A DNA stretch of 64,000 bases, from the NCBI RefSeq assembly GCF_019802055.1, contig NZ_JAHVHW010000007.1, forward strand, positions 682,001 through 746,000, written 5' to 3'. A program made the translations under genes and the position numbers. The notes under the pieces are model-generated. The model saw only the letters and a program-made list of their open reading frames with translations. It made no database searches and had not been told where the DNA came from. Numbering within the stretch: position 1 is the first letter of the stretch; each line of letters opens with the position of its first letter. Origin of the DNA: Ferrimonas balearica (GTDB lineage Bacteria; Pseudomonadota; Gammaproteobacteria; Enterobacterales; Shewanellaceae). Below, in pieces: positions 19,382 to 27,678 of the stretch.

Positions 19382-19457
19382 CGTGTACTACTCCGTGTTT
19401 GTCGTGCCGCGCAACTAAGGGTGCGACCTGATGGTTTCGTCATGTCGACGATGGGAT

Positions 19458-19490
19458 AAGGGGGGGGCATCGGCCTGGACACCCCCCGGA
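19458..19490 (-). terminator. Possible terminator after HU-like gene
   Basis: A G6-8/C6-8 hairpin with a nine-base loop directly downstream of the HU-like stop. There is no T-run, so termination is uncertain. Confidence 0.35.
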
Positions 19491-19493
19491 AAC

Positions 19494-19787
19494 TTAGGGG
19501 GAAACGGCTCTTTTCAGAGTGCTGGCGGGCTTAAAGGCCGGCACGGTTTTCAGCGGGATCTCTATCGCTTCCCCGGTTTGCGGGTTACGTCCGGTGCGGG
19601 GCAGGTGGTGACGAATTTCGAACACCCCAAGCGGCGGCAGGTAGACGGTTTCCCCTTCATGCAGGGCTTTGGCGATGATCTGCTCCAGTTGAGCGAGAAC
19701 GAGTTTGCACTGGCTCTGGCTCAGCTCGCTGAGTTGCGCCATCCGCTTAATCAGTTGTTGTCGATTCACAGTCGGCTCCGTCGGCAA
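19494..19787 (-). CDS. HU/IHF-family DNA-binding protein
   Basis: A 97-residue protein with the HU fold: N-terminal helices, then beta arms with LPPLGVFEIRHH and a GRNPQTGEAIEIP arm tip, the most conserved part of the family. It differs from canonical HU at several positions and has a seven-residue N-terminal extension, so it is probably a divergent accessory HU rather than HupA, HupB or IHF. It is divergent from the TonB operon. Confidence 0.85.
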   Translation of the reverse strand: MPTEPTVNRQQLIKRMAQLSELSQSQCKLVLAQLEQIIAKALHEGETVYLPPLGVFEIRHHLPRTGRNPQTGEAIEIPLKTVPAFKPASTLKRAVSP

Positions 19788-20133
19788 AAGGCGCTGTTAT
19801 ACAGAAGCCTCAGACTGAAACAAGGGGGCCGGACCGTGAGCGGTGAGGATATCGCCAAAAAAAACGGCACCCGAACTCCGGATGCCGACAATTCCAACAA
19901 GACAGTGTGGGAAGAGCATGAATCTGTTAAGGATTGTAGACAGGACATTCACAATAAACTGTGATCCCGCTCATGCCCTGTTAACGCCGTTGTTCCGGCT
20001 GGATTTGTTCCAGATCACCGTTTCTCAATTTTGATGCTAATTGAGAATTATTCCTATTGAGGCGAGGCAATATTCCTGTCAGTATCCGTTGCCGTATCCA
20101 ACCTTCCAAAACCTTCTTGGGGTAAGTTTCATC
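19788..20133. other. Divergent control region HU-like / TonB operon
   Basis: About 345 bases without a gene and AT-richer than its surroundings. It holds the Fur-like box and inverted repeat at 20023-20056, listed separately. No small gene is supported. Confidence 0.6.
20023..20056. promoter_or_regulatory. Fur-box-like site with overlapping inverted repeat
   Basis: TGAGAATTATTCCTA (20042-20056) resembles the 7-1-7 Fur motif TGATAAT-N-ATTATCA, with the left half stronger. TCTCAATT (20023-20030) and AATTGAGA (20039-20046) form a perfect inverted repeat that shares bases with it. It lies about 80 bases upstream of the TonB operon, whose products drive siderophore and haem uptake, so iron repression fits. 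Confidence 0.6.
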
Positions 20134-20880
20134 ATGAAATCACGAGCCTTGGGCATCGTCTGTGCGCTGATGAGTGGTGCGGCCATGGCCAGCAGCCTGC
20201 CGCAGGCGGAGCAGAACCAACAGGCCTTGCAAAACGCCGCCCGGGACACGCAAACACAGGTGGACCAACTGACCGAGCAACAGCTGAATCAGCAAGCGGA
20301 GCTGGAGCGGGTCAAAGAGGAGATCAGCAACCTGACCGTCTATCGGGATCACCTGAAGCGTCTGGTCGCCGATCAGCAGCGCGAACTGGAGAGCCTGGAC
20401 GGGCAGTTGGCGGGCATCGAACAGACCCGCTCAGGTCTCGTGCCCCTGATGTACCGCATGCTGGACGATCTCAACACCCTGGTTGAGGACGACATGCCCC
20501 TCAAGTCCCGTCAGCGTCAGGCACGTCTGGCAGACCTGAACCAGATGATGGGCCGCGCGGATGTCGCGGATGCGGAGAAGTTCCGCCGCTTGCTGGAGGC
20601 GTACCAGATTGAGATGGAGTATGGCCGTCGCCTGGGCACCTACCGGGATACCCTGATGCTGGACGGGCAGAGCCCCCGTGAGGTGGAGTTTCTGCACCTG
20701 GGTCGTCTGGCTCTGATCGCCCGCAGTCTGGATGGTCGTGAGTATTGGGTCTGGCAATCCGGCCAGTGGCGTGACGTTGCTGGTATTAGCCCCAGCCTGC
20801 TGAGTCAGGCTTACGGTATTGCCGCAGGCCATCAAGCGCCTGCGCTGTTGACCCTTCCCCTGAGCCAGGAGATCCAATGA
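20134..20880 (+). CDS. DUF3450 periplasmic coiled-coil protein
   Basis: A 248-residue exported protein: signal peptide (ends GAAMA), then a Gln/Glu/Leu-rich coiled coil (about 25-110) and an alpha/beta tail. DUF3450 proteins are encoded first in TonB2-type operons of Vibrio and Shewanella, ahead of TtpC. The exact role is not known, but a periplasmic partner of TtpC is plausible. I start at 20134 because the signal peptide begins there. The stop overlaps the next start by four bases (ATGA). Confidence 0.85.
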   Translation: MKSRALGIVCALMSGAAMASSLPQAEQNQQALQNAARDTQTQVDQLTEQQLNQQAELERVKEEISNLTVYRDHLKRLVADQQRELESLDGQLAGIEQTRSGLVPLMYRMLDDLNTLVEDDMPLKSRQRQARLADLNQMMGRADVADAEKFRRLLEAYQIEMEYGRRLGTYRDTLMLDGQSPREVEFLHLGRLALIARSLDGREYWVWQSGQWRDVAGISPSLLSQAYGIAAGHQAPALLTLPLSQEIQ

Positions 20881-22187
20881 TGCGCCGTCTGACCCACTCT
20901 GCCATGACCGGCATGATGCTGATGATTGCTGCCGGTGCCATGGCCGATACCGATCTGGCTGCCCGCAGCGCGGAAGTACGTGCCGAAGAGGCCCAACACA
21001 ATCAGCAACGCGAAGCGCGCCACCAGGCCAGTGCCGCCGAAGTCACTGCGGAGCTGCGTGCTCAGCAAGCGGCACTGGACGCCCTGAAGCGAGAGGTTGC
21101 GAGCCTGAGTGACAGCTTCAGTGGCAACGAACGTGCGTTGTCCGACAAGGAAACCGAACTGACTCTGGCCACCGGCGCACTGGGTGAAGTGTATGGCGTG
21201 GTGCGCCAGGTGGGCGGTGAACTGGCTGCCGAACTGGAGCGGGGGCCGCTCTCCCTGACTGCGCCGGAGCGCATCGAACAGGCTCAGGCGATGGCCCGGG
21301 CGGATCGCCTGCCGGAACTGGCGCAACTTCAGGCGCTGCCTGCCCTGATGCTGGCGGACATTGACGAGAGCGCCGCCATTACCCAGGTGACGCTGCCGCT
21401 GGCCCAAACCGACGGCAAGATGGCGGATGCCACCTTGTGGCGTGTTGGTCCCTTCAACCTGATTGCGGAGCAGGGTTTTGCCCAGGTGGACAGCGGCCGT
21501 GGCCTGGCCACCCTCTATCCCCGTCAGCCCGACTTTTCCCTGCCGGGGCAGTCCGACACTCTGGTGATCGATCCCGCCATGGGTGAACTGCTGGACCAGT
21601 ATCAGCAAACCCCGACCTTGACCCAACGCCTGGCCCATGGTGGCCTGGTGGGTCAGGTGATCCTGGCGCTGCTGGCAGTGGGTGGAGTGATTGCCCTGGT
21701 GCGTGCGGTGGTGTTGCTGCGCAGCCAACTGGCCATCAGCAAACAGTTGAAGCAGACCAGCGCCAACGGCAACAACCCGCTGGGTCGTATTCTGGGGGTG
21801 TATCACGCTCAGAAGCACCACAACCTGGAAACCCTTGAGCTGAAACTGCTGGAAGCGATCGTGAACGAGCAGCAGGGGCTGGAAAAGGGCCTCTCCATGC
21901 TCAAGCTGCTGGCGGCCATCGCTCCGATGCTTGGCCTGCTCGGCACCGTAACCGGCATGATTGAAACCTTCCAGGTGATCACCCAGTACGGCAATGGTGA
22001 CCCGAAAGTGATGGCCGGTGGCATCTCCATGGCTCTGGTGACCACGGTGCTGGGTCTGGTGGCGGCGATGCCGCTGCTGCTGGCTCACAACCTGCTGTCC
22101 ACCCGGGTGGCGGTGATCCGTAGCCTGCTGGAGAAGGAAAGCATTGCGCTGGTGGCGGCCCACGCCGATGGGGAGTCCAAGGCATGA
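20877..22187 (+). CDS. ttpC: TtpC: MotA/TolQ/ExbB-type channel with periplasmic coiled coil
   Basis: A 436-residue protein. A signal-like N-terminus and a coiled-coil periplasmic region (about 25-250) precede three membrane segments with the MotA/TolQ/ExbB core (about 255-430: LLAAIAPMLGLLGTVTGM and GISMALVTTVLGLVAAMP). This architecture is that of TtpC, the extra component required by the TonB2 system of Vibrio. Four-base overlaps with both neighbours imply coupled translation. Confidence 0.88.
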   Translation: MMRRLTHSAMTGMMLMIAAGAMADTDLAARSAEVRAEEAQHNQQREARHQASAAEVTAELRAQQAALDALKREVASLSDSFSGNERALSDKETELTLATGALGEVYGVVRQVGGELAAELERGPLSLTAPERIEQAQAMARADRLPELAQLQALPALMLADIDESAAITQVTLPLAQTDGKMADATLWRVGPFNLIAEQGFAQVDSGRGLATLYPRQPDFSLPGQSDTLVIDPAMGELLDQYQQTPTLTQRLAHGGLVGQVILALLAVGGVIALVRAVVLLRSQLAISKQLKQTSANGNNPLGRILGVYHAQKHHNLETLELKLLEAIVNEQQGLEKGLSMLKLLAAIAPMLGLLGTVTGMIETFQVITQYGNGDPKVMAGGISMALVTTVLGLVAAMPLLLAHNLLSTRVAVIRSLLEKESIALVAAHADGESKA

Positions 22188-22702
22188 ACCCGTGGTGGGA
22201 CTGGATAGCTCAGTTTATGGCTCGGGGCGGTCCGCTGCTCTGGGTGCTGGCTGCCGTCGTACTGATGATTTGGGTGCTGATGATGGAGCGCGTGCTGTTT
22301 CTGGCGCGCCGCTTCCCGGCCCAGTCCGCCCGCTGGCAGGCTCAATGGCAGGCCAGAACGGAACGCACCAGCTGGTACGCCGAGGCGTGCCGGGAAGGGA
22401 TCCTCGGTCGGGCCGAGCGCGCCCTAAATGCCAACCTCAACTTCATCAAAGCGCTGGTGGCGATCTGCCCGATGCTGGGACTGCTCGGTACCGTGACCGG
22501 CATGATCAGCGTCTTTGATGTGATGGCGGCTCAGGGCACTGGTAATCCCAAGTTGATGTCCGCTGGCATTGCCATGGCCACACTGCCGACCATGGCGGGC
22601 ATGGTGGCAGCCCTGGCGGGACTCTTTGTCCACGCCCGTTTGCAGAAATACAGCCAGCGTGCCCTGCACGGCCTGGCCAACGCGTTGCCCCGGGAGAATT
22701 GA
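22184..22702 (+). CDS. exbB: ExbB proton channel subunit (TonB2-type)
   Basis: A 172-residue short ExbB with three membrane segments and the signature ICPMLGLLGTVTGMISVFDVM followed by GIAMATLPTMAGMVAAL. It forms the inner-membrane proton channel with ExbD that energises TonB. It overlaps ttpC by four bases, and exbD begins one base after its stop. Confidence 0.9.
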   Translation: MNPWWDWIAQFMARGGPLLWVLAAVVLMIWVLMMERVLFLARRFPAQSARWQAQWQARTERTSWYAEACREGILGRAERALNANLNFIKALVAICPMLGLLGTVTGMISVFDVMAAQGTGNPKLMSAGIAMATLPTMAGMVAALAGLFVHARLQKYSQRALHGLANALPREN

Positions 22703-22703
22703 G

Positions 22704-23111
22704 ATGCGAATTTTGCGTCCCGCCCCTCAGCAGGAGGAGGCCCAGGTGGACCTTACTCCGATGCTGGATATCGTCTTTATCATGTTGATCTTCTTTATCG
22801 TGACCACCTCCTTTGTGCGGGAGTCCGGTATTGAGGTCAATCGACCTGAAGCCTCTACCGCCGCGTCTCAGGCGGGTGCTGGCCTGTTTGTGGCCATCAA
22901 CAACCGCAACGAGATCTACATCGACCAGCGCCGCATCGACATCGAGCGGGTGCAGGCCAACCTGGAGCGTCTGCGCGCTGACCAGCCTGAGTCACCGTTG
23001 GTGATTCAGGCGGATGAGCGGGCCTTTAACGGCGTGGTGGTCAAGGTGATGGATGCGGCCAAAGCCGCTGGCATTACCGACATCGCCCTGGCGGCGGAGC
23101 CGGGCCAATGA
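22704..23111 (+). CDS. exbD: ExbD proton channel subunit
   Basis: A 135-residue protein with one membrane segment. The proton-carrying Asp is in TPMLDIVFIMLIFF (about residue 25). The periplasmic domain ends with VMDAAKAAGITDIALA, a family hallmark. I start at 22704, just after the exbB stop, with GGGAGAATT upstream; earlier in-frame codons lie inside exbB. It overlaps tonB by four bases. Confidence 0.92.
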   Translation: MRILRPAPQQEEAQVDLTPMLDIVFIMLIFFIVTTSFVRESGIEVNRPEASTAASQAGAGLFVAINNRNEIYIDQRRIDIERVQANLERLRADQPESPLVIQADERAFNGVVVKVMDAAKAAGITDIALAAEPGQ

Positions 23112-23725
23112 GGGATTACCTGCTGGCCCTGGTGCTCGGTAGCGCCATCACCGCCGGGCTGTTCAGCCTGATGGCGATGATGGTGACCGGCGTGCCGGGC
23201 GCGGCCCCCAGCGAACCTGGCCCGGCACCGGTATCGGTCTTGATGGTGGAACGCCCTGAGCAGTTGAATCGCCGCAGCCGGGCACTGCCCGAGCCGCCGC
23301 CACCCCTGCCGGAGTTGCCTCAGGCTCAGGTGGTGGACAACGCCAGTAACCGCTCAGTGGATATGGCGATGGACATCCCCGCTCTGAGCCTCGATGGACC
23401 GGGCGATATCCAGATCGGCATGCCCGCCAAAGCGGATCTGGCCACCGCCGACCGTCAGGCGATGCCGCTCTATCGGGTCGAGCCGGTCTATCCTCAGCGC
23501 GCGCTGCGGATGCGTGCCGAGGGCTACGTGGTGATGGAGTTCACCATTGATGAGCAGGGGCGCCCCCGCAATATCAAGGTGATCGAGTCTGAGCCGGTAC
23601 GTCTGTTTGACCAGGCTGCAATGAAAGCGCTGGCGCGCTGGAAATATCAGCCCAAACAGGAGGAAGGCAAAGCGGTGCCCCAGCCGGGACAGACCGCCAA
23701 ACTGGAGTTTAAGCTGAACCGATGA
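23108..23725 (+). CDS. tonB: TonB energy transducer
   Basis: A 205-residue protein: N-terminal membrane anchor (about 5-28), a short proline-rich spacer (PEPPPPLPELPQ) and a TonB C-terminal domain starting at YRVEPVYPQRAL and ending with FDQAAMKALARWKYQP. It is shorter than E. coli TonB (239), as TonB2 proteins usually are. It contacts TonB-box receptors in the outer membrane. It overlaps exbD and the TPR gene by four bases each. Confidence 0.92.
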   Translation: MRDYLLALVLGSAITAGLFSLMAMMVTGVPGAAPSEPGPAPVSVLMVERPEQLNRRSRALPEPPPPLPELPQAQVVDNASNRSVDMAMDIPALSLDGPGDIQIGMPAKADLATADRQAMPLYRVEPVYPQRALRMRAEGYVVMEFTIDEQGRPRNIKVIESEPVRLFDQAAMKALARWKYQPKQEEGKAVPQPGQTAKLEFKLNR

Positions 23726-24879
23726 GAACGCTGATCCTGTGCCTGGCCCTGCTGGCCGGCACCGCACAGGCTGCCATGAGCCCCATCATGGCCAGCAAGG
23801 TTCAGGAGGCCTGGAACCTGTACGAGCAGGACCAGTTGGCCGATGCTATCGCCCTGCTGGCACCACTGGAGCCTCGCGATGCGGAGGCGAAGGCGTACGT
23901 TTCCCGACTGCTGGGCAGCCTCTACTGGGCTGCCGAACAGCCGGACAAGGCGTTGGCCCAGCTGGAGATTGCACTGAACAGCGGTGTACTCAATGAGATG
24001 ACCGCCGCGCAAACCCGCCGCATGGTGGCGGACATTCAACTGATGAATGAGCGCTTTTCCGATGCGTTGGGTCACTACCAGTGGCTGCGGGACAATGCCC
24101 CGGCGGAGCTGGTTACCGCGGATCTGCATCTGCGTATCGCCCAGAGCCACTTCCGTCTGGAGCAGTGGGCCGAGGTGATCCCCGCGGCTAACGCGGCGGT
24201 GGCTCTGGAGCCCTCTGTCTCCGCTTACCAGATGATGCTGAGTGCGCATCAGCAACTGAACCAGTGGCCCCAGGCGCTGAGCGTTACGGCGTCGCTGATT
24301 GAGCTGGAGCCGAATCGCCTGAGCTGGTGGCGTCAGCGGGCCAGCGTGCAGCTTCGGCTGGAGGATCAGGAGGCGGCCCTGCGCACGCTGGCACTGGCGG
24401 AGCAAAACGGCCTGCTCGAAGGGGAGGGGGACTACCGCTCCCTGGTGCAGTTGTTCGCCAACCGTAACCTGCCTGAGCTGGCCGCTCGCTATCTGCAAAC
24501 CCAACTGGGCAAGAACCTGCCCGACAGCGCAGACGACCGCGCTCAACTGGCTCGTTACTGGCAGATGGCCCGGGAATGGGAGGCTGCCCAACTGGCCTGG
24601 GGTCATGCTGCCGAACTGGAGAGCCGCTACCGGGTCAATCAGTTTGAGGTGCGGGTGATGGCGTCGGAGTTTGGCTCCGCCGTTCGTTTATTGCCTCAAC
24701 TGGACGCTTTGTCGCTGAGTGACGACGAGCGACTGCGGGTTGAGATGATGGCGGTCCGAGCCTTCTACCAGATGGGCCAGTATGCCGAGGCGCTGGAGCG
24801 CGCCGAGCGGGCCAGACCCTATGACCAGGAGGCCGCCGATCCCTGGATGGCATTCCTCCAGGAAAAGCTCGCTCTGTGA
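23722..24879 (+). CDS. TPR protein of the TonB operon
   Basis: A 385-residue protein with a signal peptide (ends TAQA) and helical repeats throughout (e.g. AWNLYEQDQLADAIALLAPL near 30; LGSLYWAAEQPDKALAQLEIAL near 70). Such periplasmic TPR proteins end TonB2 operons in Vibrio and Shewanella; the role is presumed to be in assembly of the complex. It is the last of six coupled genes and is followed by a strong terminator. Confidence 0.85.
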   Translation: MRTLILCLALLAGTAQAAMSPIMASKVQEAWNLYEQDQLADAIALLAPLEPRDAEAKAYVSRLLGSLYWAAEQPDKALAQLEIALNSGVLNEMTAAQTRRMVADIQLMNERFSDALGHYQWLRDNAPAELVTADLHLRIAQSHFRLEQWAEVIPAANAAVALEPSVSAYQMMLSAHQQLNQWPQALSVTASLIELEPNRLSWWRQRASVQLRLEDQEAALRTLALAEQNGLLEGEGDYRSLVQLFANRNLPELAARYLQTQLGKNLPDSADDRAQLARYWQMAREWEAAQLAWGHAAELESRYRVNQFEVRVMASEFGSAVRLLPQLDALSLSDDERLRVEMMAVRAFYQMGQYAEALERAERARPYDQEAADPWMAFLQEKLAL

Positions 24880-24884
24880 ATCTG

Positions 24885-24912
24885 ACGCCCGGCTTCCGCC
24901 GGGCGTTTTTTT
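24885..24912 (+). terminator. Rho-independent terminator of TonB operon
   Basis: Nine-base perfect stem ACGCCCGGC/GCCGGGCGT with a TTCC loop and seven T residues. Confidence 0.9.
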
Positions 24913-24988
24913 GCCGAAGACAACCCGGCGTTCCGATGCTGGCCTGCCATACTCACTGGGTAGTGAAGTCTTTGGAGTGGTTGATCCC

Positions 24989-26446
24989 ATGCGTTTTTGT
25001 GCGCTTATCCTGCTGTGCTGTCTGAGTGGGGGAGCAGCGGGGGAGGATCGACTGCCACTGTGGTTTGCTGATTTACGCCAGGAACAGGCGGCACGCGAGA
25101 TTGAGGGACAGTTGGCGATCCTGGCGGCAGCGGATCTGGATCCCCGGTTTGCTGACCTTCATGGCCGCCTCAGACTGGCCTCCGGTCCGCGAGAAGCCAG
25201 CCCGCTATACACCGAAGCCTACCTGATGATTCAGGCGTTCTGGCGCGAGACCTATCGCTTCCCGCCGGGACAGTTGGAGTTTGATGAGCCTCTGGCGCTG
25301 CTGCCGCAGCCGGGCTTTGCCACGACCATGGCGCACGACGCAGCCCAGGGCCGACTGTATGAACGGGTGCTGGCGCTGGAGCCCCCGGTGCCTTACTACC
25401 TGGCCTTCTCCAACCGATTGCGCCGTCTTGAACATCTGGCGCTCCAACCGGCCCCGGAAATCAGCGCATGGGGCCTTATCAAGCCTGGCGAACATCACCA
25501 GGAGATCCCGGCAATCCGCACTCAACTGGCCCGTCTGGGCGATTATCCCGGTCGTACCGATTCATTGCGCTATGACGCTGGCCTGGTGGCGGCGGTGGAG
25601 CAGTTCCAGCGTCGGCACGGCCTTAAGGCCGATGGGGTGATTGGCCCCAAAACCCGTCGCTGGCTGAGGATAGATTACCGGGAGCGGGCGCGGTTGCTGG
25701 CACGAGCCATGGTGCGGCAAGCCCATGACCGTCACTATTTTGCGCCGGACCACCTGCTGGTCAACATTCCTGACTATCGTCTGGACTGGGTTCAGGCGGG
25801 GCAGTCGCGGTTTCGGGCACGCGTCGTGGTGGGCATGCCAACCCGGCGCACTCCCCGGATGCACAGCGAACTGCACAGTGTGGTAGTGAATCCCTACTGG
25901 AATGTGCCACGCTCAATCCTTCGCAAGGATCTGCTGCCGCGGATCCTGACCGATGGCAGTTATGTCCGCCGCAACGGCTTTGAAGTGCTGGACCAGGAGA
26001 ACCGGACTCTATGGCTCTCACCGGATGAGTTGTCCCGGCTCGCTTTCCAGGGGTTTCCCTATCGTCTGAGGCAGAAACCCGGCCCCGGCAACGCCCTGGG
26101 GCGTTATAAGTTCCACCTTGTGAACAGCCAGGCGATCTACCTCCACGACACGCCAAAACAGCGCCTGTTTGACCAAAGCCACCGTGCGTTCTCATCCGGT
26201 TGCATCCGGGTTCAGAATGCGGAACTGCTGGCCAACCTGCTGTTGCAGGCGCAATCGCCCAGTGGCCCCCCTCTAAGCCGTTATGTGGGGGCATCCGGCC
26301 CCCGCTGGTTGACTCTCAACCAACCCTTGGCGGTGTACATGGTGTACTGGAGTGCCTGGATGGAGCAGGGACTCGCTCAGTACCGGGATGACATCTATGA
26401 CCTGGATCGGCGGGTGACTCACCAATGGGCAGAGTCAACAAACTGA
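24989..26446 (+). CDS. ldtD: L,D-transpeptidase, YcbB/LdtD type
   Basis: A 485-residue exported enzyme: signal peptide (ends GAAGE), an alpha-helical scaffold domain (about 60-170), a peptidoglycan-binding repeat (about 215-235: VEQFQRRHGLKADGVIGPKT) and a YkuD catalytic domain. Nucleophile C405 is in FSSGCIRVQN and the upstream His is in IYLHDTP. LdtD makes 3-3 crosslinks in peptidoglycan and can confer beta-lactam tolerance. I start at 24989, where the signal peptide begins; the longer in-frame extension runs through the terminator of the previous operon. The mepK-like gene downstream is also its neighbour in E. coli (ycbB-ycbK). Confidence 0.9.
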   Translation: MRFCALILLCCLSGGAAGEDRLPLWFADLRQEQAAREIEGQLAILAAADLDPRFADLHGRLRLASGPREASPLYTEAYLMIQAFWRETYRFPPGQLEFDEPLALLPQPGFATTMAHDAAQGRLYERVLALEPPVPYYLAFSNRLRRLEHLALQPAPEISAWGLIKPGEHHQEIPAIRTQLARLGDYPGRTDSLRYDAGLVAAVEQFQRRHGLKADGVIGPKTRRWLRIDYRERARLLARAMVRQAHDRHYFAPDHLLVNIPDYRLDWVQAGQSRFRARVVVGMPTRRTPRMHSELHSVVVNPYWNVPRSILRKDLLPRILTDGSYVRRNGFEVLDQENRTLWLSPDELSRLAFQGFPYRLRQKPGPGNALGRYKFHLVNSQAIYLHDTPKQRLFDQSHRAFSSGCIRVQNAELLANLLLQAQSPSGPPLSRYVGASGPRWLTLNQPLAVYMVYWSAWMEQGLAQYRDDIYDLDRRVTHQWAESTN

Positions 26447-26616
26447 ATGGAGATAAATAAGGCAAAAGAGTTACTTGGCGAGATTGGTATCTGCTGGTGG
26501 TGATTTAGAAGATACAAATGACTTGAAAGCTCAAAAAGTGATCGGTAGGGTGGGCCAGATAAAGAACGGGAAGGGACACACTTCCTGAGAACAAATGCCT
26601 TATCTTCGGGTTCGCT
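26447..26616. other. AT-richer spacer with coding-like fragment
   Basis: This 170-base gap between ldtD and mepK is clearly poorer in G+C. One frame from 26457 to the TGA at 26588 reads like protein (about 43 codons, including LVSAGGDLEDTNDLK) but has no ATG. It may be a gene remnant or chance. A separate 18-codon frame starts at 26447 directly after the ldtD stop. Confidence 0.3.
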
Positions 26617-27171
26617 ATGTCAGAGATCTGCACATTTCGTCGGCGCCTTTTGGGCGGCGCCGGGGCCACATTGATGTTGGCCGGGTTACCAAAATTCGCT
26701 CATGCCAGCCGCCAGGCGCCAGAGACTCAGCCCCGCTCCCTGAGTTTCTATAATCGCCATACCGGCGAGCGCACCACCGCCGAGTTCTGGGGGGAAGGCC
26801 ACTACCAAAGTGAGGGCCTGACTCAGTTGGATAAAGTGCTTCGCGACCATCGGGTCAACGAAGTGGCGCCCATTGACCGTGGTCTCTATGACATCGTCTT
26901 TCAGCTTGCCCGGACGCTGGACTATGACAAGGAGATCCACCTGATCTCCGGTTATCGCAGCATGAAGACCAACCAGATGCTGGCAGCCCGCTCCGGTGGT
27001 GTGGCCAAAAAGAGTTACCACACCAAAGCGATGGCGATGGACATCGCCATGCCTGGCATCGATCTGGCGGATCTGCGTAAAGCCGCCCTCTCTCTTCAGG
27101 CCGGTGGCGTGGGGTACTATCCCCGCTCTGGTTTTGTCCATGTGGATACCGGCCCGGTACGACGCTGGTAA
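26617..27171 (+). CDS. mepK: MepK-like DUF882/M15 murein endopeptidase
   Basis: A 184-residue homologue of E. coli YcbK/MepK (182). A Tat-like signal (RRRLLGGAG, cleavage near AHAS) precedes a zinc M15-type domain with LISGYRSMKTN, KKSYHTKAMAMDIA and GFVHVDTGP, which supply the His/Asp zinc ligands. MepK cleaves 3-3 and 4-3 crosslinks, so it edits the bonds made by the adjacent L,D-transpeptidase. The pairing is conserved. Confidence 0.9.
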   Translation: MSEICTFRRRLLGGAGATLMLAGLPKFAHASRQAPETQPRSLSFYNRHTGERTTAEFWGEGHYQSEGLTQLDKVLRDHRVNEVAPIDRGLYDIVFQLARTLDYDKEIHLISGYRSMKTNQMLAARSGGVAKKSYHTKAMAMDIAMPGIDLADLRKAALSLQAGGVGYYPRSGFVHVDTGPVRRW

Positions 27172-27187
27172 AAAGGCGATATGCCGC

Positions 27188-27217
27188 TTGTTGCCCGCTT
27201 AAACGCTGTGTTAGAAT
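27188..27217 (+). promoter_or_regulatory. Sigma70-like promoter for rplY
   Basis: TTGTTG (27188-27193) and TAGAAT (27212-27217) are 18 bases apart. The start of transcription would fall near 27224, just before the leader hairpin. Confidence 0.5.
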
Positions 27218-27223
27218 CCGCCG

Positions 27224-27295
27224 GCTTTTAAAGCTAAGTGCCGACGTTGGTCGCAAACGTCGGCATCTTTATTTCTGATTTTTGAGGTTTTACCT
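27224..27295 (+). promoter_or_regulatory. Candidate L25 autoregulatory leader hairpin
   Basis: Perfect nine-base stem GCCGACGTT (27240-27248)/AACGTCGGC (27256-27264) with a seven-base loop, in the 5' leader of rplY. Autogenous control of rplY through its leader has been described in enterobacteria. A match to that structure here is inferred from position, not from alignment. The GAGG ribosome site is at 27284-27287. Confidence 0.5.
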
Positions 27296-27583
27296 ATGTC
27301 TTTCGTATTCGAAGCCAAAGTCCGCACCGACGCGGGGAAAGGTGCGAGCCGCCGCCTGCGTCACGCTGGTCTGATCCCTGCCATCATCTACGGTGGCGAC
27401 GCTGAAGCTGTTTCCATCGAGCTGGATCACGACAAGATCCTGCACGCTCAGGATGAAGACGCTTTCTACACTTCTGAACTGACCCTCGTTATCGATGGCA
27501 AAGAAGTAAAAGTGAAAGCTCAAGCCATGCAGCGTCACCCCTACAAGCCGAAAGTCACTCACATCGACTTTAAGCGCGTTTAA
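27296..27583 (+). CDS. rplY: 50S ribosomal protein bL25
   Basis: A 95-residue bL25 of the short gammaproteobacterial form (E. coli 94). Typical features are [21 protein letters not shown] near the N-terminus and the C-terminal [15 protein letters not shown]. It binds 5S rRNA in the large subunit. Monocistronic, with a promoter, structured leader and strong terminator. Confidence 0.97.
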   Translation: MSFVFEAKVRTDAGKGASRRLRHAGLIPAIIYGGDAEAVSIELDHDKILHAQDEDAFYTSELTLVIDGKEVKVKAQAMQRHPYKPKVTHIDFKRV

Positions 27584-27597
27584 TCGCCAGCTTGTAT

Positions 27598-27630
27598 GAA
27601 AAAGGCACCCTCTGGGTGCCTTTTTCTGTT
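27598..27630 (+). terminator. Rho-independent terminator of rplY
   Basis: Stem AAAGGCACCC/GGGTGCCTTT with a TCT loop (27601-27623), followed by TTCTGTTTT. Confidence 0.9.
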
Positions 27631-27678
27631 TTAGGCTGTCTAACCTTATCTTTCCAGCGACCTTTTGGGAGTGACGTT

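Noticed and set aside
20832-22163. Open frame of 443 codons on the minus strand
   Set aside because: It lies antisense to ttpC, is rich in Gln/His/Arg as expected of antisense high-GC frames, and has no recognisable domain.
27592-27678. Longer start for the TerB-like gene
   Set aside because: It would run through the rplY terminator; the ATG at 27679 has a ribosome site.
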